A stretch of 64,000 nt of DNA, taken from positions 389,996-453,995 of the forward strand of contig NZ_BAABIA010000006.1 of assembly GCF_039542385.1 (NCBI RefSeq), written 5' to 3'. How positions within the stretch are numbered: the stretch's first letter is position 1; every line of letters begins with the position of its first letter. Made by a program: the position numbers and the translations under genes. The notes below the pieces were generated by a model. It was not told where the DNA came from, searched no databases, and saw nothing but the letters and a program-made list of their open reading frames with translations. Of this stretch, positions 35,066 to 44,835 are shown in pieces. The stretch is from Prosthecobacter algae (GTDB lineage: Bacteria; Verrucomicrobiota; Verrucomicrobiia; Verrucomicrobiales; Verrucomicrobiaceae).

Positions 35066-38000
35066 TCAGCGCTCTTCTACAATCTCGACCATCCCCTGGC
35101 GCTGAAGCTCGATCTTCAGGGTCTCCAGGGCCTGCTCCAACTCATCCCTACGCACCCGCGAGGCGGTGGTGGCGGGGACGTCGAGCACGCCTTTGAGGCT
35201 GAGGTTTTCGATGGAGGTGCGGTAGCCGTTGTCAGCCCAATACACTTCGATCTGGTTGGCCGTGCCGGAAAGGGTGCGAGCGGCGGCGACTTGATTGACG
35301 GCATCCAGGGTGACGATGCTCTGCGCGCCTTGCAGCCAGAGCACGGCCCGACGGGAGCCTTCCTCAGCATCTTCCACATTGGAGATCACCATCTGCCCAC
35401 CGGCACCTGGGCCGCTCTCATTCACACGCAGGCCGGGCAGCTCATGCGCCTGGAAACGGGTGTATTTGCCATCCTTGGTCACGAGCACCAGCACACCGGC
35501 GGGAGCCGAGCTGCTGGACTCTGCCAGGAGATAACCAGTGAGGGCACCACGAGTCGCCTGGTCTGCATCCTGGGTGGTGGTGGTGCCGCTGAGCTTGTAA
35601 ACAAGCACGCCGTGCTGCTGTAGATTCAGCCGGGCAGAAGCACTGATTTTATCTTTCCCACGGGTGGCGGTGATGGTGTAGGTGCCCGCATTGGCAGGCA
35701 GGGCCGAAGGAATCTCCAGGGTTGCGTAAATGGCTCCGGCCAGGGGCTTGCCATTGAAGGACCATTGGTAGGAAATGTCATCCTCGGCACCTGCGAGCGT
35801 GGTGTTGGGCGTCTGCGAAGGCTGCCCATTCAGGGTCTGCGGGCTCTGTGCCGGCCCACCTGAGGCATACACGAAGTCTCCGGCCAGAGCGGTAAAGCTC
35901 ACTGGCGTCCCAGGGGCAACATTCACATCCCCCGGCAGCAGGGTGAAAGCGATGCTCTGGCCCGTGGTCAGATAGACGGTGTCGCTGATGGCATTGCCAT
36001 AGGCATTGGAGACGACGCAGTCATAGATGCCGTCATCCGTTTTCTTCACGGGCTTCAGGACGAGGTCTGGGAAGTTGGTCTTCGGCAGATTCACGCCATT
36101 GCGCCGCCACTGGTAGGTGACGCCGGAGGGGTCTCCCTCGACTCCCACACTGAAGGTGACCTCCGCCCCGACCTCTGCATAGGTGCTGCCCCGCAGCAGG
36201 CTGACAACCGGCGGCAGGCCGACGGTGCGCACCTCTGCGCGGTTCGATGTGCGGCTGCCCGTGGCATCGGAAACCACCACTTCATAGCGGTCGGTGCTGC
36301 CAGGTTCACCGGCCTCCGCCAGCAGCAAACTATCGAGGCCCGCAGGTCCCTCGATGATTTCGCCATTACGCTTCCACTGATAGCTGAGCGGGGGCTGGCC
36401 CACGGCCAAGACCCAGAGTTGGAGGGTCTGTGCAGGACGCACCATCCCGCCCACGGGATGCTGGAGGATGGCCAGCGGTGGCTGGACCGTCAGCAGAGCC
36501 TTCGAGGAAAGGAGGGTGCCATGGGTGCCGGTGATGAGCACATCGTAATTGCCGCCGTCCGCAAGGGCCGCCTTGGCGATGGTAAAGGTGCTGCCGGTGG
36601 CCTTGTTGATGGCGAGGCCATTGCGCCGCCACTGGTAGCGAAGGCCGGTGCCCATGGCCTCCACAGACAAAGTCACCTTTCCTCCCACCTGGACGGTGGC
36701 GGCCTGAGGCTGCCCCAAGATGAGCGGATCGGGAAAGACGACCTCGAAAGGATCGGAAATCACGCTGCCTTTGGCATTGGTGATCTTCACATCATACCTG
36801 CCCGCGTCGGCGGCGGTTTCGATGGGCGCGTGCAGGTTAGAATCGGTGGCTCCAGGAATGGGTTCGCCATTGTGCCGCCACTGATAACTGAGGGTGGAAG
36901 TGGTGGAAGCGGCAACGACCAGACGAAGGGTGCCTGGAATCTGAAGCGGCACCTTCAAAGTAGGCTGGGAAGTGACGATGGGCAGTTCATCCGCAAATGA
37001 AGGTGGCAAGTTCACGCCTGGATTTCCATAGTTGTCCATCGGCGTGTAACGCGAGGGAGACACTTGCGCCTCGGCGACGAAAGGAGGATTGAGCTGGACC
37101 AAACGCAGCGTGTCCGACCCATAATGGAGCGGGCGGTTGTAGCTCCAATCATAGGCGATGCGGGCCGTGGGCTCCGAGGTCAGGACTTCCAGCGGGAGCT
37201 CTTTCACATCGGGATAGAGGAAGCTCGAACGACCGTAGAAAAGGGCCTTCACGCCGGGCACACGCTGAGTGTTAGACCGGGCATCCACCGCGCTGATGCC
37301 GGTGCCGCTGACCATATCCGGCACAGCCACGTGCAAACGTCCGACGGTGGGGGGAGACGTCACCAGTTCTCCCCCAGGACCCACCAGCCCCAACGGCCCG
37401 GAGCGGTTGAAGGACCACCAGCGGGGAGCCTGAATGGCAGGGTGCTGGTAGAGGACCATGTCGTGGCCCAGGGGCTGTATATAATTAATCCCAAACGAAC
37501 CCGCCGTGACCAATGTGGGAGAGGGTGCCTGGCCGGATGGCAGGATTACATTGATGTTCTGGGCCATCTCTGGATTGCCAGCAGGCCAGTCATGTGTGTT
37601 GTAAATCTCGATTGGAATATGGCCAGAGCCGAAGGTCAGCATGTCTTGCCGGTCAACTGTGAAAAAGTTGGAGTGCAGATCAAAATCGAGCACCGTTTTC
37701 AGCGCAGGGTTGGTCGTGTAACCGACATCGCCTGGGGTGTTGGCCAGCGGACCCGCAAAGCGATTCAAAGTCTGCATGCGGGCGCTAGCCACGCCGGCTG
37801 TCTCGGCATTGCCCGCATTGCGGAAGTGACTGCGGTTCAGTTTGTACACCACGTCCTGGCTTTTGGAAAAAATGTGCCGGTCATTGACCACGATGCTGGC
37901 AAGCGCAGCCGCGGGGATCACCAGGGTGAAATTCATGGGGGCATCCGGATCTGCCAACGGCGGGTGCACAATTTCCAGGTGCAGGCGTGCCTGGATGCGC

Positions 38001-38614
38001 TTTTGATGAACCTCCAGCGGCGTGTCATAGTCCAGCGTCCAGTTCCAGTTCGCCGGATCATAACCCGGATGGTTCCTGAAGTACCGGGCGTAGTTGGCCT
38101 GGGTGGGAGCGCTGGCAACGGCGGTGGTGAAGTAGCGCCCGGCCTGGTCCGGATTTTGCAGCGGCGGGTAATTGGAATAGAATCGGTCCTTCATCATGAA
38201 GGGCGCTGCATCAGGATCACTGGCGTTGCGCCAGTGGATCTGGTCCAGATTCACGAGGCGGGCGGAAGAGCCCTGAAAAGCCGGGGGATGAATGTGGGCG
38301 ATACGGGTGCTGTTCGGCAAAGACGAAACCTTCAGCGCCGTGCGACCGCCTGTGACGATGGGCTCATTGCCCACGGCTGAGGCGTCCAAATTGGCATCCG
38401 CAATGAACGGGATGCCGAAGTCTCCCGAAGCAGCTTCCGGGCCCGTCTCCATCTTGGGCATGCGCCAGCTATACATGTCTGGCTGGCCATCGGCGGTGCA
38501 GATAAAGTGCAGGCCCACCTGGCTGACGACCAGGCGCGGAGCCTCAGCAGCCAGGGCATTCCCCACGGTCACTCCGAGGGCCATTAATAAGAATGCGCAG
38601 GCTGAATAGGTCAT
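35066..38614 (-). CDS. Secreted protein with five Ig-like domains, paralogue A
   Basis: The ATG at 38614 (MTYSACAFLLMALGVTVGNA, signal peptide) gives 1,182 residues; this start matches the paralogue's MTY start. Residues ~30-580 form an unassigned domain beginning 'RLVVSQVGLHFICTADGQPD'. Then come five Ig-like repeats marked by 'YQWRHNGEPI', 'YQWRRNGLAI', 'YQWKRNGEII', 'YQWRRNGVNL' and 'YQWSFNGKPL' (~600-1010), and a conserved C-terminal region ('GVLVYKLSGTTTTQDAD', ...'LSLKGVLDVPATT'). It is 86 bp from paralogue B, same orientation. Surface adhesion or carbohydrate binding is possible, but no function is shown. Confidence 0.8.
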   Translation of the reverse strand: MTYSACAFLLMALGVTVGNALAAEAPRLVVSQVGLHFICTADGQPDMYSWRMPKMETGPEAASGDFGIPFIADANLDASAVGNEPIVTGGRTALKVSSLPNSTRIAHIHPPAFQGSSARLVNLDQIHWRNASDPDAAPFMMKDRFYSNYPPLQNPDQAGRYFTTAVASAPTQANYARYFRNHPGYDPANWNWTLDYDTPLEVHQKRIQARLHLEIVHPPLADPDAPMNFTLVIPAAALASIVVNDRHIFSKSQDVVYKLNRSHFRNAGNAETAGVASARMQTLNRFAGPLANTPGDVGYTTNPALKTVLDFDLHSNFFTVDRQDMLTFGSGHIPIEIYNTHDWPAGNPEMAQNINVILPSGQAPSPTLVTAGSFGINYIQPLGHDMVLYQHPAIQAPRWWSFNRSGPLGLVGPGGELVTSPPTVGRLHVAVPDMVSGTGISAVDARSNTQRVPGVKALFYGRSSFLYPDVKELPLEVLTSEPTARIAYDWSYNRPLHYGSDTLRLVQLNPPFVAEAQVSPSRYTPMDNYGNPGVNLPPSFADELPIVTSQPTLKVPLQIPGTLRLVVAASTTSTLSYQWRHNGEPIPGATDSNLHAPIETAADAGRYDVKITNAKGSVISDPFEVVFPDPLILGQPQAATVQVGGKVTLSVEAMGTGLRYQWRRNGLAINKATGSTFTIAKAALADGGNYDVLITGTHGTLLSSKALLTVQPPLAILQHPVGGMVRPAQTLQLWVLAVGQPPLSYQWKRNGEIIEGPAGLDSLLLAEAGEPGSTDRYEVVVSDATGSRTSNRAEVRTVGLPPVVSLLRGSTYAEVGAEVTFSVGVEGDPSGVTYQWRRNGVNLPKTNFPDLVLKPVKKTDDGIYDCVVSNAYGNAISDTVYLTTGQSIAFTLLPGDVNVAPGTPVSFTALAGDFVYASGGPAQSPQTLNGQPSQTPNTTLAGAEDDISYQWSFNGKPLAGAIYATLEIPSALPANAGTYTITATRGKDKISASARLNLQQHGVLVYKLSGTTTTQDADQATRGALTGYLLAESSSSAPAGVLVLVTKDGKYTRFQAHELPGLRVNESGPGAGGQMVISNVEDAEEGSRRAVLWLQGAQSIVTLDAVNQVAAARTLSGTANQIEVYWADNGYRTSIENLSLKGVLDVPATTASRVRRDELEQALETLKIELQRQGMVEIVEER

Positions 38615-38627
38615 TAATTCAGCCTGC

Positions 38628-38654
38628 ATTATTTACGAAGTAATGACAAGGCAA
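38628..38654 (-). promoter_or_regulatory. Conserved upstream element of Ig-protein A (possible promoter)
   Basis: TTGCCT (38649-38654), 15 bp, AATAAT (38628-38633) on the minus strand, 14 bp before the ATG. The whole stretch (ATTTACGAAGTAATGACAAG, plus strand) closely matches the region upstream of the paralogue at 42200-42226, so it was duplicated with the gene and kept. Confidence 0.5.
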
Positions 38655-38715
38655 TACAAAACAGTCCCTGCATTTTCTTTGCAGGGCTGAGGGGAAAAGG
38701 CTAGCTGGATTCAGC

Positions 38716-41700
38716 TCAGCGGGCTGACCTGTCTTCCATCATGCCCTGGGTCTGAAGATCAATCCTCAGGCGGTCCAGGGCGGCATCAATCCCCTCCCCT
38801 TTCTGCCGGGAGAGGATGGTGGCAGGCAGATCCAGCACGCCTTTGAGGCTGAGATTTTCGAGCTCCGTATGCAGGCCGGAGTTGGCCGAAAACACCTCAA
38901 GGTTGTTCATCACGCCGGACAGTGTTTTGGCCCCCAGGGTCTGAGTCTGGGCATCCAGGCGGATGAGACTTTGGGCACCCTGGAGCCACAGGGCCCCGCG
39001 GTAGCCCGGCTCCCCGCTATAGCTGCCGGGGTCTTCGACATAGGAGATGGCCATTTGCCCACCGCTGCCGGGGCTGGTGGAATCCACGCGGAGGTTCATG
39101 AGAACATGCGCCTTGTAGCGGGTAACTTTGCCATCTTTGCTCGTCAGGACCAGGGCACCGCCGACGGCGTCGCGGCTGACATCCACCAGAAGCAGGCCGC
39201 TGAGGGCGCTGCGGGTGGTTTGATCCGCCGCATGGCTGGTGGTGGTGCCGGTGATCTTGTAAAACAGCACGCCTTTCTCCAAAAGATTGAGCCGGGCCGT
39301 GGCCGTGGCCTTTTCCTTGCCGCGTGTGGCGGTGACGGTGTAAAGGCCCGCATCCGCAGGCAGGGCAGCGGGGATCTCCACCGTCTGGTAAATGGCCCCT
39401 GCCAGTGGCTTGCCATTGAGGGACCACTGGTAGGTCACGACATCCCCTTCATGGCCTGCCGTGGCGGCAAAGGTGACGGGTTCACCCGGGTTCACAGCGG
39501 CGTCTCCTGGCAGCAGGCTGAAAGTCAGCCGCTCACCCACCAGGAGTGTGGCAGGCTCGCTGAGGCTGCTGCCGTAGGCATTGCTGACGATGCAGTCATA
39601 CACGCCTTCATCGATCTTTTTGGCCGGTTTCAGGACAAGATCGGCGAAGTTGGTTTTGGGCATGTTCACCCCATTGCGCCGCCATTGGTAAGTGAGGCCG
39701 GTGGAATCACCATACAAGGCGACTGAGAAAGTGGCCTCGCCCCCGATGTCCACGGTGGCCGAGTCAGGCGACTGGGAGATTTCGGGCGGATAGCCGATGG
39801 TGCGTACCTCCACGGTGGCGGAAGTGCGGGTGGCGACGGAATTGGTGACCACGACTTCGTAACGATCCGCAGGTGCTCCGGGCTCGGTGGCCTGCACCAG
39901 CAGGCTGTCATTGATGGCACCTTCGATGACTTCGCCATTGCGCCGCCACTGGTAGTTGATCGGCATTTCGCCGACGGCCCGGACTTTGAGGGCCAGGGTG
40001 AGGCCCGCATGGACCACACCGCTGAGTGGATGCTGGGTGATGGTGAGCGGCTGATGCACCCGCAACAGAGCGGGAGCGGAAAGGCGGGTGCCCTTGGTGC
40101 CGGTGATGAAGACATCGTAGTTCGCCTGGTCATCGGCACTGACTTTGGCGATGGCGTAAGTCCTGGCGGTGGCCTTGCTGATGGCGAGGCCGTTTCGCCG
40201 CCACTGGTAGCGGAGGCCGGTGCCTTCGGCCTGCACGGAAAAGATGACCTTGTCGCCACTGAAGGCGGTGATGCTGCGCGGCTGCTCAAAGATGACGGGG
40301 TCTGGGAGGGTGACTTCGACGGAGTCCGAAACGATGCTGCCTTTGGCATTGGTCACCTTCACATCATACTTCCCGGCGGCAGCGGCGGAATCGAGCGGCG
40401 CGTTCAGGTTGGTATGGGTGGCGCCCGGAATGTTCACGCCATTGCGCCGCCATTGATAGGTGGCCTCCGAGGTGCTGAAGGCGCCTGCCGTCAGGCGGAG
40501 CGTGCCCGGAAAGAAAAGATCAGGCGGCAGAGTGGGCTGTGTCCGCATGATGGGCAGCTCATCGACAAAATCAGCCGCCATCGGAATGTCTCTGTCCGTA
40601 TACTCGGGGGTCGGCTGATAACGCGTGGATGGCACCTCGGCCTCCGCGATGAGGGGGGCCGCATGTTTCACCAGACGAAACGAGTCCGAGCCGTAATGCT
40701 GCGGGCGGTTGTAGCCGGAGTCCTCATCGTAGCGGATGACAGCCAAGGGATCTGAGAATAAAGTGTGCTGGGGAATTTGCTGCACATCCGGGTATAGGAA
40801 ATCGGAACGGCCGTAAAAGAGGGCCTTCACGCCGGGCACGCGCTGGGTGTTGGAACGGGGATCCACGGCACTGATGCCAGGGCTGGTGACCAAGTCTGGC
40901 CCCGGGTGAAACCGACCGAAGGAGGCCGGGGAAGGCTGCGGCTCCCCCATGGCTGAAAAGATGCCCAGAGTTCCTGTTTGGTTGAATGACCACCAGCGAG
41001 GGGCCTGCACGGCGGGATGACTGTAAACCGTGGGAGCGCCCGAACTGGGCTGCAAATACTGAACAGCAAAGGAACCTGCGGTGATCAAGGTCGGTGCCGG
41101 GGCCTGGCCGGCTGGCAGGCGGACTTGGACGATCTGAGCAGGTGGAGGATTGCCCGTGGTCCAGTCATGACCGTTGTAAATCTTGATCTCGATAATGCCG
41201 GAGGAAAAGGAAAGCTGGTCATAATACTGAACGTTGAAGAAGCGGGAGAGGAGGTCAATATCCAGCACTGTCTTGTCTCCTTCACTCGTGTAGCCAGGAT
41301 CCTCAGGCCTGGCTCCACGGGCACCGCTCCTGCGACCGAGCGTCTGTTGGCGGGCGCTGGCGACACTTTCAGTCTCGGCTTTGCCGACATTGCGGAAGTG
41401 GCCGCGATTCACTTTGTACACCAGGTCATTTGGGGTGGTGAAAATGCGTAGCCCACTCACCGAGATCGTGCTCATGCCAGCGCCGGAAATCACCAGGGTG
41501 AAGTCCATGGGCGGATCTGAATCTGTCGTGGGCGGGCGAACCAACTCAAGATGTAGACGCCCCTGGAGGCGTTTTTTGTCAGTGCTCAAGGGCGTGTCAT
41601 AGTCCAGGCTCCAGTTCCAGTTGGCAGGGTCATAGCCAGGATGCCTCTTGTAATTGCGGGGATAGAGGGAATGGGTCGCAGGGACTTCGACGGCCGTCGT

Positions 41701-42186
41701 ACCGTATCGGCCGGCCTGATCTGGATTCCGCAGCGGCGGGAAATTGGAGTAAAAGCGGTCCTTCATCATGTGAGGACCCACATTGGGGGCATTATCATTG
41801 CGCCAATGGACAGCGTCCAAATTGACCAGACGGGCGGTCTCGCCTTCAAATCCGACGGGGTGCATGTGGGCGATGTCGGTGCTGTTGATCTCTGAAGAAA
41901 CCCGCAGCGCTGTGCGACCTCCACTGATGACGGGAACTGTGGACACCACAGCTTCATCGAAGCTGGATTCCCTGATGACCGGGATGATGAAATCCCCGGG
42001 GCTGGCCGAGGGGCTGGTATCCAGCGTAGGTGTGCGCCAGCTATACATGTCTGGCTGGCCATCGGCAGTGCAGATGAAGTGCAGGCCCACCTGGCTGACG
42101 ACGAGGCGCGGTTCTGCGGCCCGAGCATTGGCGGTGGCCAACCCCAAGCTGGCCGCTAGAAAGAATGCGCGGGCAATATAGGTCAT
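38716..42186 (-). CDS. Secreted protein with five Ig-like domains, paralogue B
   Basis: The product has 1,156 residues. Signal MTYIARAFFLAASLGLATAN, then 'RLVVSQVGLHFICTADGQPD', shared exactly with paralogue A. The architecture is the same: N-terminal ~560-residue unassigned domain, Ig-like units marked by 'YQWRRNGVNI', 'YQWRRNGLAI', 'YQWRRNGEVI', 'YQWRRNGVNM' and 'YQWSLNGKPL', and the C-terminal region ending 'LSLKGVLDLPATILS'. The pair looks like a tandem gene duplication followed by divergence, since the linker 'TQRVPGVKALFYGRS' is identical but many loops differ. Unknown function; secreted or surface-located. Confidence 0.8.
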   Translation of the reverse strand: MTYIARAFFLAASLGLATANARAAEPRLVVSQVGLHFICTADGQPDMYSWRTPTLDTSPSASPGDFIIPVIRESSFDEAVVSTVPVISGGRTALRVSSEINSTDIAHMHPVGFEGETARLVNLDAVHWRNDNAPNVGPHMMKDRFYSNFPPLRNPDQAGRYGTTAVEVPATHSLYPRNYKRHPGYDPANWNWSLDYDTPLSTDKKRLQGRLHLELVRPPTTDSDPPMDFTLVISGAGMSTISVSGLRIFTTPNDLVYKVNRGHFRNVGKAETESVASARQQTLGRRSGARGARPEDPGYTSEGDKTVLDIDLLSRFFNVQYYDQLSFSSGIIEIKIYNGHDWTTGNPPPAQIVQVRLPAGQAPAPTLITAGSFAVQYLQPSSGAPTVYSHPAVQAPRWWSFNQTGTLGIFSAMGEPQPSPASFGRFHPGPDLVTSPGISAVDPRSNTQRVPGVKALFYGRSDFLYPDVQQIPQHTLFSDPLAVIRYDEDSGYNRPQHYGSDSFRLVKHAAPLIAEAEVPSTRYQPTPEYTDRDIPMAADFVDELPIMRTQPTLPPDLFFPGTLRLTAGAFSTSEATYQWRRNGVNIPGATHTNLNAPLDSAAAAGKYDVKVTNAKGSIVSDSVEVTLPDPVIFEQPRSITAFSGDKVIFSVQAEGTGLRYQWRRNGLAISKATARTYAIAKVSADDQANYDVFITGTKGTRLSAPALLRVHQPLTITQHPLSGVVHAGLTLALKVRAVGEMPINYQWRRNGEVIEGAINDSLLVQATEPGAPADRYEVVVTNSVATRTSATVEVRTIGYPPEISQSPDSATVDIGGEATFSVALYGDSTGLTYQWRRNGVNMPKTNFADLVLKPAKKIDEGVYDCIVSNAYGSSLSEPATLLVGERLTFSLLPGDAAVNPGEPVTFAATAGHEGDVVTYQWSLNGKPLAGAIYQTVEIPAALPADAGLYTVTATRGKEKATATARLNLLEKGVLFYKITGTTTSHAADQTTRSALSGLLLVDVSRDAVGGALVLTSKDGKVTRYKAHVLMNLRVDSTSPGSGGQMAISYVEDPGSYSGEPGYRGALWLQGAQSLIRLDAQTQTLGAKTLSGVMNNLEVFSANSGLHTELENLSLKGVLDLPATILSRQKGEGIDAALDRLRIDLQTQGMMEDRSAR

Positions 42187-42199
42187 TAAATCAATGGTG

Positions 42200-42226
42200 C
42201 ATATTTACAAAGTCATGACAAGGCAA
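42200..42226 (-). promoter_or_regulatory. Conserved upstream element of Ig-protein B (possible promoter)
   Basis: TTGCCT (42221-42226), 15 bp, AATATG (42200-42205) on the minus strand, in the same arrangement as upstream of paralogue A. Conservation of this spacing between diverged paralogues supports a functional element. Confidence 0.5.
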
Positions 42227-42298
42227 TGCGAGAAACGATAATGTCATAATCGGATCCGGTTCACGCCTGAAAATCTCCTGCTAAATTCAGGAGCAGAA

Positions 42299-42352
42299 CT
42301 CACGCAAAGGCGCAAAGCCGCCAAAGACCTGAATTTTTGCGCCTTTGCGTGC
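42299..42352 (-). repeat. Dispersed inverted repeat R3, copy b
   Basis: Arms ACGCAAAGGCGCAAA and TTGCGCCTTTGCGT around a CCGCCAAAGACCTGAA loop. This is the reverse complement of the unit at 8112-8166 with few changes. It sits between the Ig-protein B promoter and surE. Apart from this repeat I see nothing else in the 290 bp gap. Confidence 0.8.
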
Positions 42353-42473
42353 CTATTTCTCCAGCCACTGAGGGTCGTTGCCATCTCTACCGGCATCTCC
42401 TTTCCTGCCGGTGCTTTTGCGGAGGCTTTTCAAGTGGACAAGGCCGGGGGGTGCCCGTCTAATCCTAGCCAGC

Positions 42474-43169
42474 ATGCATTTTCTCCTGACCAATGACGAT
42501 GGCATTGATGCCCCTGGCCTGGCGGCCCTGGCGGCGGCCATCACGGCCATCCCGGGGGCGCAGGTCTCCATCGTGGCTCCGCCCGCCGAATATTCCATGT
42601 GCGGCCACCGGGTGACGACCCATGAGGTGCTGCATGTGGAGGAGCGGGGACCCCGGCGCTGGGCGGTGGGCGGCACCCCGGCAGACTGCGTGCGCATCGG
42701 CCTTTTTGCGCTGGATCTGAAGCCGGACTGGGTGATTTCTGGAGTGAATGCCGGGGGTAATCTGGGGCAGGATGTGGTGATCTCCGGCACGGTGGCGGCG
42801 GCGCGGGAGGCGGCGTACCACGGCATCGCGGCGATGGCTTTTTCCCATTACATGATCCGGGGGCTGGAGATCGACTGGCCGCGCATTTCCACCTGGGTGG
42901 TGGAGCTGACGGGTCGCCTTTCCGGCGAGCGGCTGCACGATGGCGAATTCTGGAATGTGAACTTTCCCCACCTCCCCCCCGGCCCGCTGCCGATGCCTGG
43001 AGTGGTGCGCTGCTATCCGGAAAGGCTGCCGCTGAAGGTGGCCTACCAGGCTGCGCCGGATGGGGGCTACCATTACACGGCCTCCTATGCCGAGCGCCCG
43101 CGCATTCCAGGCTCCGATGTGGAGGTGTGCTTTGGCGGCCAGATCTCCGTCTCCCGACTGAAGGTATGA
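42474..43169 (+). CDS. surE: 5'/3'-nucleotidase SurE
   Basis: The ATG at 42474 gives 231 residues starting MHFLLTNDDGIDAPGLAAL, the SurE metal-binding DD motif. 'VVAPPAEYSMCGH' provides the conserved Ser, and 'VISGVNAGGNLGQDVVISG' with 'GTVAAAREA' supplies Asn and the dimer segment. It dephosphorylates nucleoside monophosphates and may be stress-related. It overlaps the following gene by 4 bp (ATGA), so the two are coupled. Confidence 0.93.
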   Translation: MHFLLTNDDGIDAPGLAALAAAITAIPGAQVSIVAPPAEYSMCGHRVTTHEVLHVEERGPRRWAVGGTPADCVRIGLFALDLKPDWVISGVNAGGNLGQDVVISGTVAAAREAAYHGIAAMAFSHYMIRGLEIDWPRISTWVVELTGRLSGERLHDGEFWNVNFPHLPPGPLPMPGVVRCYPERLPLKVAYQAAPDGGYHYTASYAERPRIPGSDVEVCFGGQISVSRLKV

Positions 43170-43732
43170 CCGCACCGCTGGCAGCCCCGCCCCTGGTGAA
43201 ACCGCCGCTGGCGGCCCGGGTGGCGCTGCGGCTGGCCCGGCTGCCGGGGGTGAACCGGCACCATGTGCTGTGGGCGCGCAGCCATGTGCTGGAGTGGACG
43301 CTTTCCCTCCGCCGCCCGTTTTACCCGCTGGTGCTGGGGCACCGGATGACGCAGAGGGAGATCGGCCACGCGGGGGAGGTGCTGGCCACGCGCTGGCTGC
43401 CGAAGCAGGGGCGCAAGGTGCTGTATAGGAACTATTTTGCCCCTGGCGGCGGGGAGGTGGACATCGTGGCCCGGCATGGGAAGGTGCTGACCTTCATCGA
43501 GGTGAAGACGCGGACGAGCGCGGACTTTGGCCGCCCGGCGGATGCGGTGAATGCCAAAAAGCGCCAGCTCATCCAGCGCGGGGCGCATCACTGGCTGCGG
43601 ATCATGCGCTGGCCGCACGTGCGGTACCGCTTTGATATTTTGGAGGTGCTGCTGCTGCCAGGGGAGGAACCGAAGCTGAATCTAATCGAAAATGCCTTTG
43701 GTCTGAGTGATTCGGTGATGATTGGCCGATGA
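43166..43732 (+). CDS. YraN/UPF0102 family endonuclease-like protein
   Basis: The start overlaps the surE stop (ATGA, 43166-43169). The product has 188 residues, longer than typical YraN (~120) by an N-terminal ~60 residue extension rich in Arg/Leu. The core has 'EIGHAGEVLATRWLPKQGRK', 'GGGEVDIVARHGKVLTFIEV' and 'KTRTSADFG', the E...(D)...ExK pattern of the restriction-endonuclease-like fold. The true function of UPF0102 is not established. It ends in 'DSVMIGR'. Confidence 0.85.
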   Translation: MTAPLAAPPLVKPPLAARVALRLARLPGVNRHHVLWARSHVLEWTLSLRRPFYPLVLGHRMTQREIGHAGEVLATRWLPKQGRKVLYRNYFAPGGGEVDIVARHGKVLTFIEVKTRTSADFGRPADAVNAKKRQLIQRGAHHWLRIMRWPHVRYRFDILEVLLLPGEEPKLNLIENAFGLSDSVMIGR

Positions 43733-43744
43733 TCACTTCCTGCT

Positions 43745-43773
43745 TTGACATCGCAAAGCCCACCCGCTACACC
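43745..43773 (+). promoter_or_regulatory. Possible promoter for dhaK
   Basis: TTGACA (43745-43750), 17 bp, TACACC (43768-43773), 30 bp before the dhaK ATG. The -35 is perfect; the -10 is poor. Confidence 0.35.
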
Positions 43774-43802
43774 TTGCGGCCCAAAATCCATCGCAACTGA
43801 CC

Positions 43803-44813
43803 ATGAGCAAGAATTCCGCGAAGAAGATCATCAACGATCCCCTGAAATGTGCCGACGAACTCTTTGAGGGCCTCGTGCTGGCCTATGACGGCAAGGCCCG
43901 CCGCGTGGGCAAGCGCTCGATCGTGATGAACGATCTGCGCCCGGATGCCCCGGCCCTGCTCATCGGCGGTGGCGCAGGCCATGAGCCGATCTACCACGGT
44001 CTGGTGGGCAAAGGCATGGGCGACGGTGCTGCCGTGGGCGACATCTTTGCCGCCCCGCCGCCAGACATCGTGCTGGAGGCCACGCAGGCGGTGAACCGTG
44101 GCAAGGGCGTGCTGTATCTCTACGGCAACTACGCCGGCGACATCATGAACTTCGACATCGGTGCCGAGCTGGCCGAAGAAGAAGGCATCACGGTGAAGAC
44201 GGTTTTCATCAATGATGACGTCTGCTCCGCCCCTCCTTCCGAAAAGTCCAAGCGCCGTGGGGTGGGTGGTCTGGTGCCGGTGGTGAAGCTGGCCGGTGCT
44301 GCCGCCACGCAGGTGGACAGCCTGGATGAGCTGGCCCGCATCGCGCAGAAGGCCGTGGACGCCACGCGCACGGTGGGTGTCTCCACCAAGCCGGGCTCCA
44401 TCCCTGCCACGGGTGCGCCGACCTTTGAACTGGCGGATGACGTCATCGGCCTGGGCATGGGCATCCACGGTGAAAAAGGCGTGGGCCTGATCCCGATGTG
44501 CACGGCGGATGAGCTGGCCGCGAAGATGATCGACCTGCTGTTTGGCGATGACCTGCCGCTGAATGCCGGCGATGAGATCGTGTTTTTTGTCAACAGCTTG
44601 GGCAGCACGCACATGATGGAGCTGCTGATCATGCTGCGCGCCGCACGACCGCTGCTGGATGCACGCGGCATCAAGGTGCACCAGACGATTGTGGACAGCA
44701 TCGTCACCTGCCAGGAGATGGCGGGGGTGAGCTTCAGCATCACCAAGCTGGACGCGGAGCTGAAGGCGCTGTGGGACCTGCCCTGCGAGAGCGTGGGCTA
44801 CACGAAGCTGTAA
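43803..44813 (+). CDS. dhaK: Dihydroxyacetone kinase subunit DhaK
   Basis: The product has 336 residues, typical DhaK length. Motifs: 'ALLIGGGAGHEPIYHGLVGK' (substrate loop), 'MGDGAAVGDIFAAPPPD', 'LYLYGNYAGDIMNFD', and 'GMGIHGEKGVG', whose His forms the hemiaminal with dihydroxyacetone. DhaK binds the substrate; phosphoryl transfer needs DhaL (ADP/ATP) and in the PTS type DhaM. Neither is adjacent: downstream is a terminator and then unrelated genes, so partners must be elsewhere or this is a stand-alone binding protein. Cytoplasmic. Confidence 0.93.
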   Translation: MSKNSAKKIINDPLKCADELFEGLVLAYDGKARRVGKRSIVMNDLRPDAPALLIGGGAGHEPIYHGLVGKGMGDGAAVGDIFAAPPPDIVLEATQAVNRGKGVLYLYGNYAGDIMNFDIGAELAEEEGITVKTVFINDDVCSAPPSEKSKRRGVGGLVPVVKLAGAAATQVDSLDELARIAQKAVDATRTVGVSTKPGSIPATGAPTFELADDVIGLGMGIHGEKGVGLIPMCTADELAAKMIDLLFGDDLPLNAGDEIVFFVNSLGSTHMMELLIMLRAARPLLDARGIKVHQTIVDSIVTCQEMAGVSFSITKLDAELKALWDLPCESVGYTKL

Positions 44814-44835
44814 GGCCGGGCGACTGGAAATTCAG

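Noticed and set aside
38716..42186. Verru_Chthon cassette protein for the large Ig proteins
   Set aside because: Those cassette proteins start with a pilin-like segment and have a GspK-like WxDDE region; neither is present here.
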